Below, one piece after another: positions 16,787-24,910 of a DNA stretch of 64,000 bases (position 1 is the stretch's first letter; each line of letters starts with the position of its first letter). The translations under genes and the position numbers were made by a program. The stretch comes from Clostridia bacterium. Lineage in GTDB: Bacteria > Bacillota > Clostridia > Christensenellales > Aristaeellaceae. The stretch covers positions 62,001 through 126,000 of the forward strand of contig JAFWSH010000014.1 of assembly GCA_017519405.1 (NCBI GenBank), given 5' to 3'. The notes beneath the pieces are model-generated. The model searched no databases, was not told the DNA's origin, and saw only the letters and a program-made list of their open reading frames with translations.

Positions 16787-17203
16787 TTATCTGTTTTCCG
16801 TGAGGGAGCGGGCGAAGGCGGCGGCGGCCTCCAGGTCCGCCTGGTTGGGCCGTCCCTTGTGGGCGCCCTTGAACTCGCCCCGGCAGTGGAACTCCCGCTC
16901 CTCCATGGGGATGCCCACCCGGTCCGCCTCGGCCTTCACCTTTTTCCAGGTGGAGTTCAGCAGGGCGGCGGTGCCGAAGTTGGCGATGCGCCCCACCAGA
17001 CTCTTGTCCAGGGAGCGGATAAAGGCCCGGACCTCCGGGTCAATGCTGAAGGCGTAGTAGGAGTTCCCCAGCAGCAGCAGGTCCACCGGCTCGGTGATGG
17101 GCTCGCTGATGGGCAGGGCTTCCACCCCCAGGGCTGCGGCCACCGCCTCCGCCAGGCGTTTGGTGTTGCCGGTCTTGGTGTAATAGCGCACGGCAATCTT
17201 CAT
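16787..17203 (-). CDS. Flavodoxin-like protein
   Basis: This 138-aa protein has an N-terminal flavodoxin phosphate-binding loop (RYYTKTGNTKRLAEAVAAAL, residues 6-25) with the T-K-T-G-N-T core, followed by LLLLGNSYYAFSIDP at the second FMN-binding loop. FMN binding and low-potential electron transfer, or quinone reduction, are the family roles. The loop 90-110 carries Cys and acidic residues (EREFHCRGEFKG) as in clostridial flavodoxin-domain proteins. It is co-directional with close neighbours on both sides. Confidence 0.85.
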   Translation of the reverse strand: MKIAVRYYTKTGNTKRLAEAVAAALGVEALPISEPITEPVDLLLLGNSYYAFSIDPEVRAFIRSLDKSLVGRIANFGTAALLNSTWKKVKAEADRVGIPMEEREFHCRGEFKGAHKGRPNQADLEAAAAFARSLTENR

Positions 17204-17225
17204 GGGCGATCCTCCTTCCGGCCTG

Positions 17226-17438
17226 TCAGTTCAGGTGCTGTTTCTTTTTCAGGGGCTCCCGGCTGCCGTCGGGCCGCTGGATCACCACGTTCTCCAGCAT
17301 GGCCTGCATGCCGCGACGCCACTCCTGCAGATACTCCTGGCGCAGGGCGGCCTGTTCCTGGACCTCCGCCGCGGTGAGCCCCACGGTCTTCTGCTTCCGG
17401 GCCAGGGTGTTGATCCGGTCGATTTTCGCCTTGTCCAT
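17226..17438 (-). CDS. DUF896 family protein
   Basis: This 70-aa protein matches the DUF896/YnzC family: a helical hairpin opening with DKAKIDRINTLARKQKTVGL, then TAAEVQEQAALRQEYLQEWR, and a short basic tail. B. subtilis YnzC is a small SOS-linked protein; the role here is unknown. It lies between the Lgt-like and flavodoxin-like genes with gaps of 16 and 22 bases. Confidence 0.88.
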   Translation of the reverse strand: MDKAKIDRINTLARKQKTVGLTAAEVQEQAALRQEYLQEWRRGMQAMLENVVIQRPDGSREPLKKKQHLN

Positions 17439-17454
17439 GCTGTCTCCCCTTTCT

Positions 17455-18429
17455 TTACTCCCGGTTGGCCGTGATATGGAAATCAGCCCCCACCACGCCC
17501 ACGACGACGAGGCACAGCACCATGATGCCGTAGGCCAGGAGGCGGTTCCCCCAGCGGTCCACCCCGAACTCCGCAGCGATCATCACCCCGATGCAGGCCG
17601 CGGTGATCACCCAGCCCACGATGACCCCCGCCCCGTGTCCCGGGTGCTGCAGGGTCTGGACCGTCCAGCGGAGCATCACCACCACCGCCAGGATGATGGC
17701 GATGACCTGGGAGATGTGGACAAAGTGCTTCACCATGTGGCCGTCCTGGCGCAGGGACTCCAGGAACACCTGGACCAGGCCGTACATGAAGAGGAACACC
17801 CGCAGCACGTCGCCGCCCTTGCGCTCCTTCTTCCGCGCGGCCAGGAGGATCGTGACGATGAGCAGCAGGCCCACGGCCAGCGCCTCGTAGAGGTAGACGG
17901 GGTGCACCTTCTCCCCGGAGGGCAGGCTGGCGCACCAGGGAGCCTCCGCCAGCCACTTCCACTCCACCGTGCGGCCCAGGCCCAGCCCCGTGCCCTTCTC
18001 AAACGCCCGCTCCAGCAGGATGGCCACGGGCATGCCCATGGCCAGGGCATCCCGGAGGGCACCCTTCTCCGTGCGGGTCCACTTTTCCGCCAGCTTGGCC
18101 CCCAGCACGGCGCCCACGATGCCGCCCATCAGGCTGTAACCCCCGTCCCAGAAATACAGGGCCGGCATCAGGTTCCCGATGGTGTTGGCGTAAAAGCTGG
18201 ACTCGATGGGGGCCACGATGAGGTCCGCCGCCACATAGAAGACCCGGGCGAACACCCAGGACAGGGGCACCACGCACACCGCAAAGCGGATGAAGGCGCC
18301 ATAGCTCTTGCCCTGGGACCAGATGATCCAGGCGCCGCAGACCACGAGCCCGAAGAGCATGGCGAGCATGCAGCCCAGGCCGAACCGGGTCAGGGGCAGC
18401 CCGAAGAAGGTGGTGATGACCTGCTCCAT
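17455..18429 (-). CDS. Prolipoprotein diacylglyceryl transferase-like (Lgt family) membrane protein
   Basis: This 324-aa protein has about eight or nine hydrophobic helices. Several segments resemble Lgt: FWDGGYSLMGGIVGAVLGAK (about residue 93), the Arg/Asn region ILLERAFEKGTGLG, KVHPVYLYEALAVGLLL (about residue 175, compare HPTQLYE) and FLESLRQDGHM (compare the conserved Glu/Arg/Asp loop). Lgt moves diacylglycerol from phosphatidylglycerol to the lipobox Cys of lipoproteins. It is longer and more divergent than housekeeping Lgt, and sits among envelope genes, so it may use another acceptor. Confidence 0.7.
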   Translation of the reverse strand: MEQVITTFFGLPLTRFGLGCMLAMLFGLVVCGAWIIWSQGKSYGAFIRFAVCVVPLSWVFARVFYVAADLIVAPIESSFYANTIGNLMPALYFWDGGYSLMGGIVGAVLGAKLAEKWTRTEKGALRDALAMGMPVAILLERAFEKGTGLGLGRTVEWKWLAEAPWCASLPSGEKVHPVYLYEALAVGLLLIVTILLAARKKERKGGDVLRVFLFMYGLVQVFLESLRQDGHMVKHFVHISQVIAIILAVVVMLRWTVQTLQHPGHGAGVIVGWVITAACIGVMIAAEFGVDRWGNRLLAYGIMVLCLVVVGVVGADFHITANRE

Positions 18430-18445
18430 GCACTCTCCCCCTGTC

Positions 18446-19423
18446 TCAGTCCAGCTCCAGGCCGAAGTCGATGCCCGTGGAGAAATAGATGATGTCCGAC
18501 ACGGAGCGCTCCTCGTTGAAGGTTTTGTCGGAGTAGTTCTCCCCGTGGTACACCATCAGGCTGCTGTTGCCGCCGTCCAAATTGTAGGCCTGGACGCAGC
18601 CCTCTTCCAGCAGGAACTGGGCCACCTCCGCGGAGGTGGCGCCCTCCTTGCCGCTGCGGTCGTGGTGGGTGATGGTGTCCACCACCACCACCACATACTC
18701 CAGGGGGCCCACCTGGCCGATGGCGCACCGGGGCTCCCGGGCCTCCAGGTTGAAGGAGTAGCTGTCCGGGGTGGGCAGCAGCTCCCCGTCGATGATCAGG
18801 GCCGGGCCAAAGTCAAAGACGTTGATGAGGGTGTGGGCCTCCGTCAGCGCCTTCAGCTGGGCGGTGAAGTCCGGGTTGATGGACTTGGTCTTCCCGTTGA
18901 TCTTGGCGTCCCGCTTCCGCAGCAGGATGTGGAAATCGCCGTTCTCGTCGATGCACAGCAGGTCCCGGGTCTCGTAGGGCTTCTTCCGGCCCTGCTGCAC
19001 CTGACCCATGCGGACGATGTAGCCGCCCTCGTCGCTGGCGAAGTACTCGCCGCCGATGGCCAGCACGGCGTTGTTCTCCCGGGCCAGGGTGGAGATCTTG
19101 TTGGTGCGGCCCTTGGCGGTGACGGCGGTGCGCAGCTGGGAGGGGTGGGCGATCTTCACCCGGGCCACGCAGTAGACCGCCTTCTCCCGGGTGATCTTCT
19201 CGATCTTCACCGACAGGGTGCTGTCCTCATAGCCGGACTCGGTATAGTAGTTCTCCGAGGCCTTGTAGCCCGGGGTGAAATCCATGGGCAGGGGCGACAG
19301 CAGGCTGGTGTCCGTATCAGTCTCCGTCACGTCCTCCATCAGCAGCGCGTCCTCGGCGGCGCCCAGGGAGAACAGGGACACCAGGCAGACCAGCAGCACA
19401 GCCCATACAGCGATTCTCTTCAT
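18446..19423 (-). CDS. Secreted phosphodiester glycosidase (NAGPA) family protein
   Basis: This 325-aa exported protein has a signal peptide (MKRIAVWAVLLVCLVSLFSLGAA). The phosphodiester glycosidase/NAGPA domain is seen from about residue 85 with AVLAIGGEYFA, FDFGPALIIDGELLP, EPRCAIGQ and the signature YNLDGGNSSLMVYHG near residue 285. Family members remove N-acetylglucosamine from phosphodiester-linked sugars or modify exopolysaccharides; some act on peptidoglycan or teichoic acids. It lies between a small secreted peptide gene and the Lgt-like gene in the same operon, consistent with an envelope-glycan role. Confidence 0.85.
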   Translation of the reverse strand: MKRIAVWAVLLVCLVSLFSLGAAEDALLMEDVTETDTDTSLLSPLPMDFTPGYKASENYYTESGYEDSTLSVKIEKITREKAVYCVARVKIAHPSQLRTAVTAKGRTNKISTLARENNAVLAIGGEYFASDEGGYIVRMGQVQQGRKKPYETRDLLCIDENGDFHILLRKRDAKINGKTKSINPDFTAQLKALTEAHTLINVFDFGPALIIDGELLPTPDSYSFNLEAREPRCAIGQVGPLEYVVVVVDTITHHDRSGKEGATSAEVAQFLLEEGCVQAYNLDGGNSSLMVYHGENYSDKTFNEERSVSDIIYFSTGIDFGLELD

Positions 19424-19464
19424 CGGTTGATTCCATTCCTTTCCCGAATTTCATGCGTTCCTGC

Positions 19465-19605
19465 TCACAGGAAGTCGAACTCGTCGTCCGTCTCCTCTTC
19501 GCTGTAGCGTTCCACCACGTCCTCGGAGAGGTCGCCGGCGGGAACGGCCAGCGCCATGCCGAAGAGCATCACCACCAGCAGCAGGGTCAGGATCAGGTTC
19601 TTCAT
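19465..19605 (-). CDS. Small secreted acidic peptide, 46 aa
   Basis: A 47-codon frame begins with an ATG at 19605 that overlaps the TGA of the glycosyltransferase gene (ATGA). GGAGG lies seven bases before it. The product has a signal peptide (MKNLILTLLLVVMLFGMALAV) followed by only about 25 residues that are strongly acidic (SEEETDDEFDFL at the end). No known family. Its coupled translation and position before the phosphodiester glycosidase gene suggest it is a real exported peptide or small membrane protein, possibly a partner of a neighbour. Confidence 0.65.
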   Translation of the reverse strand: MKNLILTLLLVVMLFGMALAVPAGDLSEDVVERYSEEETDDEFDFL

Positions 19606-20696
19606 GCCGCTTCCTCCTTGTCAGCAAACACCCAGTTCTGCTGGACGCGGTAGTTGACGAAATACAGCAGGGTGTCCATGATGACCTTGGCCAGCCACGG
19701 GGCCATGCCGGCCTTGCCCAGCAGCCACACCCCGGCGTTGGAGGCGGTGATCACCGCCACGCTCAGCAGGATGTAGCGCCACAGGGCCGGCCCGGCCTTC
19801 CCCTTTTTCCCGAAGACCAGGTTCTTGTTGATCAGGAAGTTCACCGTGGCGCTGATGACCCGGGCCACCCAGCCGCTCACCTGCAGGTTCCACATGCCGC
19901 CGTCGTTGGGCAGCCCCAGGGGCGGCAGCACCCAGTTCCGCAGGGCGCCCGCCGCCAGCTGGTCGATGAGCACGCAGAACAGGGACGAGCCCATGAACTT
20001 GAAGAAGTTCCCCAGGATCACCTTGTAGATCCGCCAGGAGTCCCGCAGGGGGTGGAAGTGGGAGCCCTCGTTGTTGTTCTCATACACCGTCTCGATGGTG
20101 AGGGTCTTCATGGGCAGCTTCCGCCGGGCGCAGGCGATGAGCACGTTCATCTCGTACTCGTAGCGGTCCCCCTCCACCTCCGCCATGAAGGGGATCTCCG
20201 CGGCGGAGAAGCCCCGCAGGCCGGTCTGGGTGTCCGGCAGCCACACCCCGTAGAGGGCCTTGAACACCAGGGAGGTGGTCTTGTTGCCGAAGCGGGATTT
20301 CGGCGGGATATCCGGGAGGTTGAAGTCCCGGCTGCCCAGCCACAGGGCGTCCTCCCCGCCGGCCATGGCCTCCGCCAGGCGCAGGCAGTCCGCCACCTTG
20401 TGCTGGCCGTCCGCGTCCGCTGTCACCACGCCGCCGCAGTCCGGCATGTGTTCCTGAATCCACTTCAGGCCGGTCTTGAGGGCGCCGCCCTTGCCCTTGT
20501 TCACCGGGTAGCTCAGGACCTGGGCCCCCAGATCCGACAGCCGGCCGAACACCGGCTGATAGTCCGGGCCGGAGCCGTCGTCCACCACCACCACCCGGTC
20601 AAAGCCGCTGGCCATCAGCTCCTCCACATAGGCCGGCAGCCGGTCGTCCGGCTCCAGGGAGGGAATCAGCACCACCGGCATCTGTTTTCCGTCCAT
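19602..20696 (-). CDS. GT2 glycosyltransferase fused to GtrA-like membrane domain
   Basis: This 364-aa protein joins an N-terminal family 2 glycosyltransferase domain of dolichol-phosphate-mannose-synthase type (VVLIPSLEPDDRLPAYVEEL, VVDDGSGPDY, PVNKGKGGALKTGL, the DXD-like TADADGQHK) with a C-terminal GtrA-like domain of four helices (from about residue 235, FFKFMGSSLFCVLIDQL to FVNYRVQQNWVF). Such enzymes charge a polyprenyl phosphate with sugar and help flip it. I chose the ATG at 20696 with AAGAGGAG upstream. It heads the minus-strand operon that runs to 15721. Confidence 0.88.
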   Translation of the reverse strand: MDGKQMPVVLIPSLEPDDRLPAYVEELMASGFDRVVVVDDGSGPDYQPVFGRLSDLGAQVLSYPVNKGKGGALKTGLKWIQEHMPDCGGVVTADADGQHKVADCLRLAEAMAGGEDALWLGSRDFNLPDIPPKSRFGNKTTSLVFKALYGVWLPDTQTGLRGFSAAEIPFMAEVEGDRYEYEMNVLIACARRKLPMKTLTIETVYENNNEGSHFHPLRDSWRIYKVILGNFFKFMGSSLFCVLIDQLAAGALRNWVLPPLGLPNDGGMWNLQVSGWVARVISATVNFLINKNLVFGKKGKAGPALWRYILLSVAVITASNAGVWLLGKAGMAPWLAKVIMDTLLYFVNYRVQQNWVFADKEEAA

Positions 20697-20756
20697 CTCT
20701 GCTCCTCTTTCGCGGATTTCCGCGCAAAAATCGCGTGGACACAAATCCACAAATAC

Positions 20757-20785
20757 ATGATAGCACCCCAGCGGCGAAATTGCAA
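20757..20785 (-). promoter_or_regulatory. Promoter of the minus-strand envelope operon
   Basis: On the minus strand TTGCAA (20785-20780), a 17-base spacer and an extended -10 TGCTATCAT (TATCAT at 20762-20757) lie about 60 bases before the glycosyltransferase gene. Confidence 0.65.
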
Positions 20786-20787
20786 TG

Positions 20788-20806
20788 AAAAACGGCTGAA
20801 AAGCCG
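20788..20806 (-). terminator. Small terminator after the acyltransferase gene
   Basis: On the minus strand CGGCT (20806-20802), a TTTC loop and AGCCG (20797-20793) are followed by five T residues, 16 bases past the acyltransferase stop and just upstream of the next promoter. Confidence 0.6.
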
Positions 20807-20822
20807 CTTTTCCATATCGTTT

Positions 20823-22055
20823 TTACGTTGATGACGGGGCCTTGGGCGGGGACGCGGGGGAGCGAAGGTCTCCCCGGCGCCGGTCCATCCGGGCGAAGAG
20901 CCGCCGCAGCAGCGCCGCGCCGGGCTTCTCGATGAGGTAAGTGACCAGCACCGCCGCCGCCAGGGACAGCCCGAAGGCCAGGGCGGTGTACTGCAGCTGC
21001 CAGACCGTCTCCCCCGCCTGGTTGGGGTAGGTGAGATCGGAGAAGGGGATGTTGTGCTCCCGCAGCCACACCGCGATGTTCTGGTGCAGCAGATAGTAGT
21101 TCATGGAGATCCCCGCCAGGAAGCGCATCACCGGGTTGCCGAAGAGCAGCCGCACCGGCCGCAGTGCCAGGGGCAGGGAGAGCATGATCCCCGCGCAGGC
21201 CAGGGCCAGCAGGGGCCGCCGGACCATCTGCCCGGCCTGGATGCCGCTGTAGCTGCCGGTGCCGGCCTGGTCCCGGAGCACCAGCACAAAGCCGGCGATG
21301 CCCAGGGCCAGGACCAGCGTGGCCCCCAGGTGGAAGGCGGTCCTCCCTCCGCCGGACAGGCGGTCCCGCAGGGCGGTGAGCCGGGGCCAGCAGAGGGCGC
21401 AGGCCATCCCCAGGGCGTAGACGTCCAGGAAGTTCACCATCTGGTTGACCACCATACTGTAGTCCTCCAGCGCCCAGAGGCAGTACACCCGGAAGAAGGC
21501 GGCGCAGGCCGCCATGCCCGCCATCACGGCGCCGGGCTTGCGGTCCGCGCCCCGCAGCAGCAGCGGCAGCAGCAGATAGAAGTGCACCTCCATGGCCAGG
21601 GTCCAGCTGGCGCCCCCCAGGGGAGTGTGCTGGTAGGTGGCCCTGGTGAAGGGGAAGGTGAAGGTGAGATGGGTGAGGATGTCCAGCGCCATGGCGCCGC
21701 CGGAGGCATATTTCCGCTGGGGGATGGCCACGGCGAAGAGCATCAGCGCCATCACAAACAGGTAACTGGGGAGCACCCGGGCCAGGCGCTTGCGGTAGAA
21801 GGCCCGGGCGGGTTCCAGCCGGCGGTCTGCCGGCTCCCCCCGGTACCGCGCCTCCGCCCAGGGCAGGCACAGCAGAAAGGCGGAGAGGAGCAGCGTGGCG
21901 TCCACCGCCATGTAGCCCGCCCGCACCAGAAAGTCCAGGGACACCCGCCCCACGTGGGGGGTGAGCCAGGACTGCTGCCAGATGTGGAACCAGCTGACGA
22001 TGAACACCATCACCACCCGGAAGCCGTCCAGCTCCGGGATGCGCCGGCGGGTCAT
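20823..22055 (-). CDS. Acyltransferase 3 family membrane protein
   Basis: This 410-aa protein has about ten transmembrane helices and the acyltransferase-3 (OafA/YrhL) pattern: RRRIPELDGFRVVMVFIVSWFH at the N-terminus with the conserved His in helix 1, FYRKRLARVLPSYLFV near residue 95 (R-x-x-R loop), and LGGASWTLAMEVHFYLLLP near residue 150. Such enzymes O-acylate surface glycans, peptidoglycan or antibiotics using a membrane-delivered acyl group. It overlaps the Mrp-like gene by four bases. Substrate unknown. Confidence 0.88.
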   Translation of the reverse strand: MTRRRIPELDGFRVVMVFIVSWFHIWQQSWLTPHVGRVSLDFLVRAGYMAVDATLLLSAFLLCLPWAEARYRGEPADRRLEPARAFYRKRLARVLPSYLFVMALMLFAVAIPQRKYASGGAMALDILTHLTFTFPFTRATYQHTPLGGASWTLAMEVHFYLLLPLLLRGADRKPGAVMAGMAACAAFFRVYCLWALEDYSMVVNQMVNFLDVYALGMACALCWPRLTALRDRLSGGGRTAFHLGATLVLALGIAGFVLVLRDQAGTGSYSGIQAGQMVRRPLLALACAGIMLSLPLALRPVRLLFGNPVMRFLAGISMNYYLLHQNIAVWLREHNIPFSDLTYPNQAGETVWQLQYTALAFGLSLAAAVLVTYLIEKPGAALLRRLFARMDRRRGDLRSPASPPKAPSST

Positions 22056-22906
22056 GCCTTTTTGCTGCAGACCGCCTGGAGCACGTCTGCTGCCCCGGCC
22101 AGCAGGCCGGCACCGGCGGTCTCCGCCTCGCCCCGGTCACAGGCCGCCGCCAGCTCCGGATCGATGGGCAGCATGGCCAGCAGGGGCAGGCTGTGGGTCT
22201 CCGCCACCTGCACCGTGGCGCCGGTGCCGAAGGGGAAGATCCGCTCGCCGCAGTGGGGGCAGGCCATCCAGCTCATGTTCTCCACCAGGCCCAGCACAGG
22301 CACGTTCATGAGCTTGGCCATATTCACGGCCTTCTCCACGATCATGCCCACCAGCTCCTGGGGGCTGAGGACGATGAGCACGCCGTCCAGGGGCAGGGAT
22401 TGGAACACCGTCAGGGGGACGTCCCCGGTTCCCGGAGGCATGTCCACAAACATCCAGTCGATGTCGCCCCAGACCACGTCGGTCCAGAACTGCTTCACCG
22501 TGCCGGAGATGAGGCTGCCGCGCCACACCACCGGGTCGGTCTCGTTGTCCAGGAGCATGTTCACGCTGATGAGCCGGATGCCGCCGGCGGTCACCCCGGG
22601 GAGGATCCCCCGCTCATCGCCGTAGGCCTTGTCGGTGTAGCCGAACATTTTCGGGATGCTGGGACCGGTGATGTCCGCGTCCAGGATGGCCACCTCCTGG
22701 CCCCGGCGGCGCATCTCCGCCGCCATCAGCCCGGTGACCAGGCTCTTGCCGACGCCGCCCTTGCCGGACACCACGCCGATGACGTGCTTCACATGGCTGT
22801 ATTGGTTGGTCTCCGCCCGGAGGGACTGGGGAGCGCTGCCGCCCCGGGAAGGGCAGTCTGCCCCGCAGGTGGAGCAGTCGTGGGTGCACTCTGACATGTC
22901 TTTCAC
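22052..22906 (-). CDS. Mrp/NBP35-type iron-sulfur carrier ATPase
   Basis: This 284-aa P-loop ATPase of the Mrp/ApbC/Nbp35 class carries and transfers Fe-S clusters. The N-terminus has a Cys cluster (CTHDCSTCGADCP, residues 7-19) like NBP35 proteins. The deviant Walker A is SGKGGVGKS near residue 48, followed by ILDADITGPSIPKMFG, DMPPGTGDVPLTVFQSLP and ENMSWMACPHCGE with the CxxC that bridges the dimer cluster. Its own consensus promoter lies upstream. Its four-base overlap with an acyltransferase gene is unusual and may be only positional. Confidence 0.93.
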   Translation of the reverse strand: MKDMSECTHDCSTCGADCPSRGGSAPQSLRAETNQYSHVKHVIGVVSGKGGVGKSLVTGLMAAEMRRRGQEVAILDADITGPSIPKMFGYTDKAYGDERGILPGVTAGGIRLISVNMLLDNETDPVVWRGSLISGTVKQFWTDVVWGDIDWMFVDMPPGTGDVPLTVFQSLPLDGVLIVLSPQELVGMIVEKAVNMAKLMNVPVLGLVENMSWMACPHCGERIFPFGTGATVQVAETHSLPLLAMLPIDPELAAACDRGEAETAGAGLLAGAADVLQAVCSKKA

Positions 22907-22947
22907 CTCATAGAAGAAGAATGGGTTTTGCGGCTTGCGCCACGGCC

Positions 22948-22976
22948 ATTGTACGGCAGGGGCGGGGGGATGTCAA
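22948..22976 (-). promoter_or_regulatory. Promoter of the Mrp-acyltransferase pair
   Basis: On the minus strand TTGACA (22976-22971), a 17-base spacer and TACAAT (22953-22948). Confidence 0.8.
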
Positions 22977-23038
22977 GGCGGAAAGGGGGAGGGAAGGGGT
23001 CAGAAAGGGGGAAGGGGTGCATTCCCGCTTTTTCCCGC

Positions 23039-23068
23039 TTGAAACCCGCCCCTGTTTCATGATATAAT
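23039..23068 (+). promoter_or_regulatory. Promoter of uxaC
   Basis: TTGAAA (23039-23044), an 18-base spacer and TATAAT (23063-23068), 41 bases before the start codon. No operator-like repeat was noticed. Confidence 0.75.
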
Positions 23069-23108
23069 AACCCCACGGACTATCGACAACCGAAAGGAGA
23101 AATGCCCC

Positions 23109-24521
23109 ATGGCTGCCTTCATGGACAAGGATTTCCTGCTGAACACCCCCACCGCCCGCCGCCTCTTCCACGAGTTCGCGGAGGGCTGCCCCATCATCGA
23201 CTACCACTGCCACCTGAGCCCCCAGGAGATCTGGGAGGACCGGCGGTATGAGAACATCACCCAGGTCTGGCTGGGGGGCGACCACTACAAGTGGCGCCTG
23301 ATGCGCTGCGCCGGCGTGGAGGAGAAGTACATCACCGGCGACGCGGACGAGCACGAGAAGTTCCTCAAGTGGGCGGAGGTGCTGGGGAAGGCCATCGGCA
23401 ACCCCCTGTACCACTGGAGCCACCTGGAGCTGCAGCGCTTCTTCGGCTGGTACGGCGCCCTGAGCGCCAGGACCGCCGAGGAGGTCTGGCAGCTGACGAA
23501 GGAGAAGCTGGCCGGGGAGGGCTTCTCCGCCCGGGGCCTCATTGCCCGGAGTAATGTGGCCGTGATCTGCACCACCGACGACCCGGTGGACAGCCTGGAG
23601 TACCACGAGAAGCTGGCGGCGGACGCCTCCTTCGCCACGGTGGTGCTCCCCGCCTGGCGCCCCGACAAGGCCATGAACATCGAGAAGGACACCTGGAAGG
23701 CCTACATTGCCCGGCTGGCGGAGGTCTCCGGCGTGGCCATCGACTCCTTTGAGGCCCTGAAGAAGGCCCTGTCCCTGCGGATGGACTTCTTCGCCGCCCA
23801 CGGCTGCACCCTCTCCGACCACGCCCTGAACTACGTCATGGACGCTCCCGCCTCCCCCGAGGCCGTGGAGGCCATCTTCGCCCGGCGCATGGCGGGGGAG
23901 GCCGTCACCGCCGCCGAGGAGGCCGCCTTCAAGTATGCCTTCATGTTCTTCTGCGCCGGGGAGTATGTCCGCCGGGGCTGGGCCATGCAGCTGCACTACG
24001 GCTGCCGCCGGGACAACAACCTCACCATGTTTGACCGCCTGGGGCCGGACACGGGCTATGACTGCATCAACAACTACGCCCCCTCCGCCGAGACCGCGGC
24101 CTTCCTGGGCGCCCTGGAGAAGGCCGGCGCCCTGCCCCGCACCATCCTCTACAGCCTCAACCCCAACGACAACCAGGCCATCGACACCATCTGCGGCTGC
24201 TTCCAGTCCTCCGAGGCGGTGAGCAAGATCCAGCACGGCTCCGCCTGGTGGTTCAACGACCACTTCCAGGGCATGACGGACCAGCTCACCAGCCTGGCCA
24301 ACCTGGGCTACCTGGCGGGCTTCGTGGGCATGCTCACCGACAGCCGCTCCTTCCTGAGCTATCCCCGGCACGAGTACTTCCGCCGGATCCTCTGCCGCCT
24401 GCTGGGCGAGTGGGTGGAGGACGGCCGCTATCCCGACGACATGGAGCTGCTGGGGGAGATCGTCCGGGGCATCAGCTTCGAGAACGCCCGGAATTACTTC
24501 GGCTTCCCCACGAGAAAGTGA
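23109..24521 (+). CDS. uxaC: Glucuronate isomerase
   Basis: UxaC interconverts D-glucuronate with D-fructuronate and D-galacturonate with D-tagaturonate, the entry step of hexuronate use. The 470-aa length is typical. Family motifs include MDKDFLLNTPTARRLFHEF, PIIDYHCHLSPQEIWED with the metal-binding HCH, VAVICTTDDPVDSLEYH, MQLHYGCRRDNN, and a C-terminal ARNYFGFPTRK. Other hexuronate genes (uxaA, uxaB, uxuA, kdgK, kdgA) are absent here, so it stands as an orphan catabolic gene with its own promoter. GAAAGGAG precedes the start. Confidence 0.96.
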   Translation: MAAFMDKDFLLNTPTARRLFHEFAEGCPIIDYHCHLSPQEIWEDRRYENITQVWLGGDHYKWRLMRCAGVEEKYITGDADEHEKFLKWAEVLGKAIGNPLYHWSHLELQRFFGWYGALSARTAEEVWQLTKEKLAGEGFSARGLIARSNVAVICTTDDPVDSLEYHEKLAADASFATVVLPAWRPDKAMNIEKDTWKAYIARLAEVSGVAIDSFEALKKALSLRMDFFAAHGCTLSDHALNYVMDAPASPEAVEAIFARRMAGEAVTAAEEAAFKYAFMFFCAGEYVRRGWAMQLHYGCRRDNNLTMFDRLGPDTGYDCINNYAPSAETAAFLGALEKAGALPRTILYSLNPNDNQAIDTICGCFQSSEAVSKIQHGSAWWFNDHFQGMTDQLTSLANLGYLAGFVGMLTDSRSFLSYPRHEYFRRILCRLLGEWVEDGRYPDDMELLGEIVRGISFENARNYFGFPTRK

Positions 24522-24537
24522 ACGGAGGAATGATCGC

Positions 24538-24873
24538 GTGAGCACCTTCTACAAGGGCACGGGCTGGGGCCGCACCGCCATCGGCGAGACCCAGAACGGC
24601 ACCATCTACCGGGGGACGGGCTGGGGCCGCACCGCCGTGGGCGAGTTTGAGCGGGACACGGTCTAAAAGGGCACGGGCTGGGGCCGCACCGCGGTGGGGG
24701 AGTTCGAGAACGACACCATCTACCGGGGCACAGGCTGGGGCCGCACCCCGGTGGGGGAGTTCGAGAACGGCACCATCTACCGGGGCACGGGCTGGGGCCG
24801 CACCGCCATCGGTGAGGCCGATGACCGGGCCGGCGCCTGCGCCATGCTGCTGCTCTCGCTGGAACTGATCTGA
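24538..24873 (+). pseudogene. 4-fold beta-flower-like repeat protein broken by an in-frame stop
   Basis: From a GTG at 24538 (GGAGG upstream) the frame encodes five tandem units of about 18-22 aa with the core YRGTGWGRTAVGEFEN. It ends in a hydrophobic tail (LLLSLEL) and a TGA at 24871. Short GTGWGR repeats ending in a Leu-rich tail are typical of the 4-fold beta-flower family of clostridia, whose function is unknown. At 24664-24666 a TAA replaces the TAC (Tyr) expected at the start of the third unit, a single-base change; the frame before it encodes only 42 aa. Unless stop readthrough occurs, the gene is disrupted. It follows uxaC by 16 bases. Confidence 0.72.
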
Positions 24874-24910
24874 GGGATCCGGGCGCGTGCCCGGGCCGTA
24901 AAGGAGACCC

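Noticed and set aside
24538-24873. Tandem DNA repeats considered as a CRISPR-like array
   Set aside because: The units are coding repeats of 18-22 aa in frame with no spacer-repeat alternation of fixed size.
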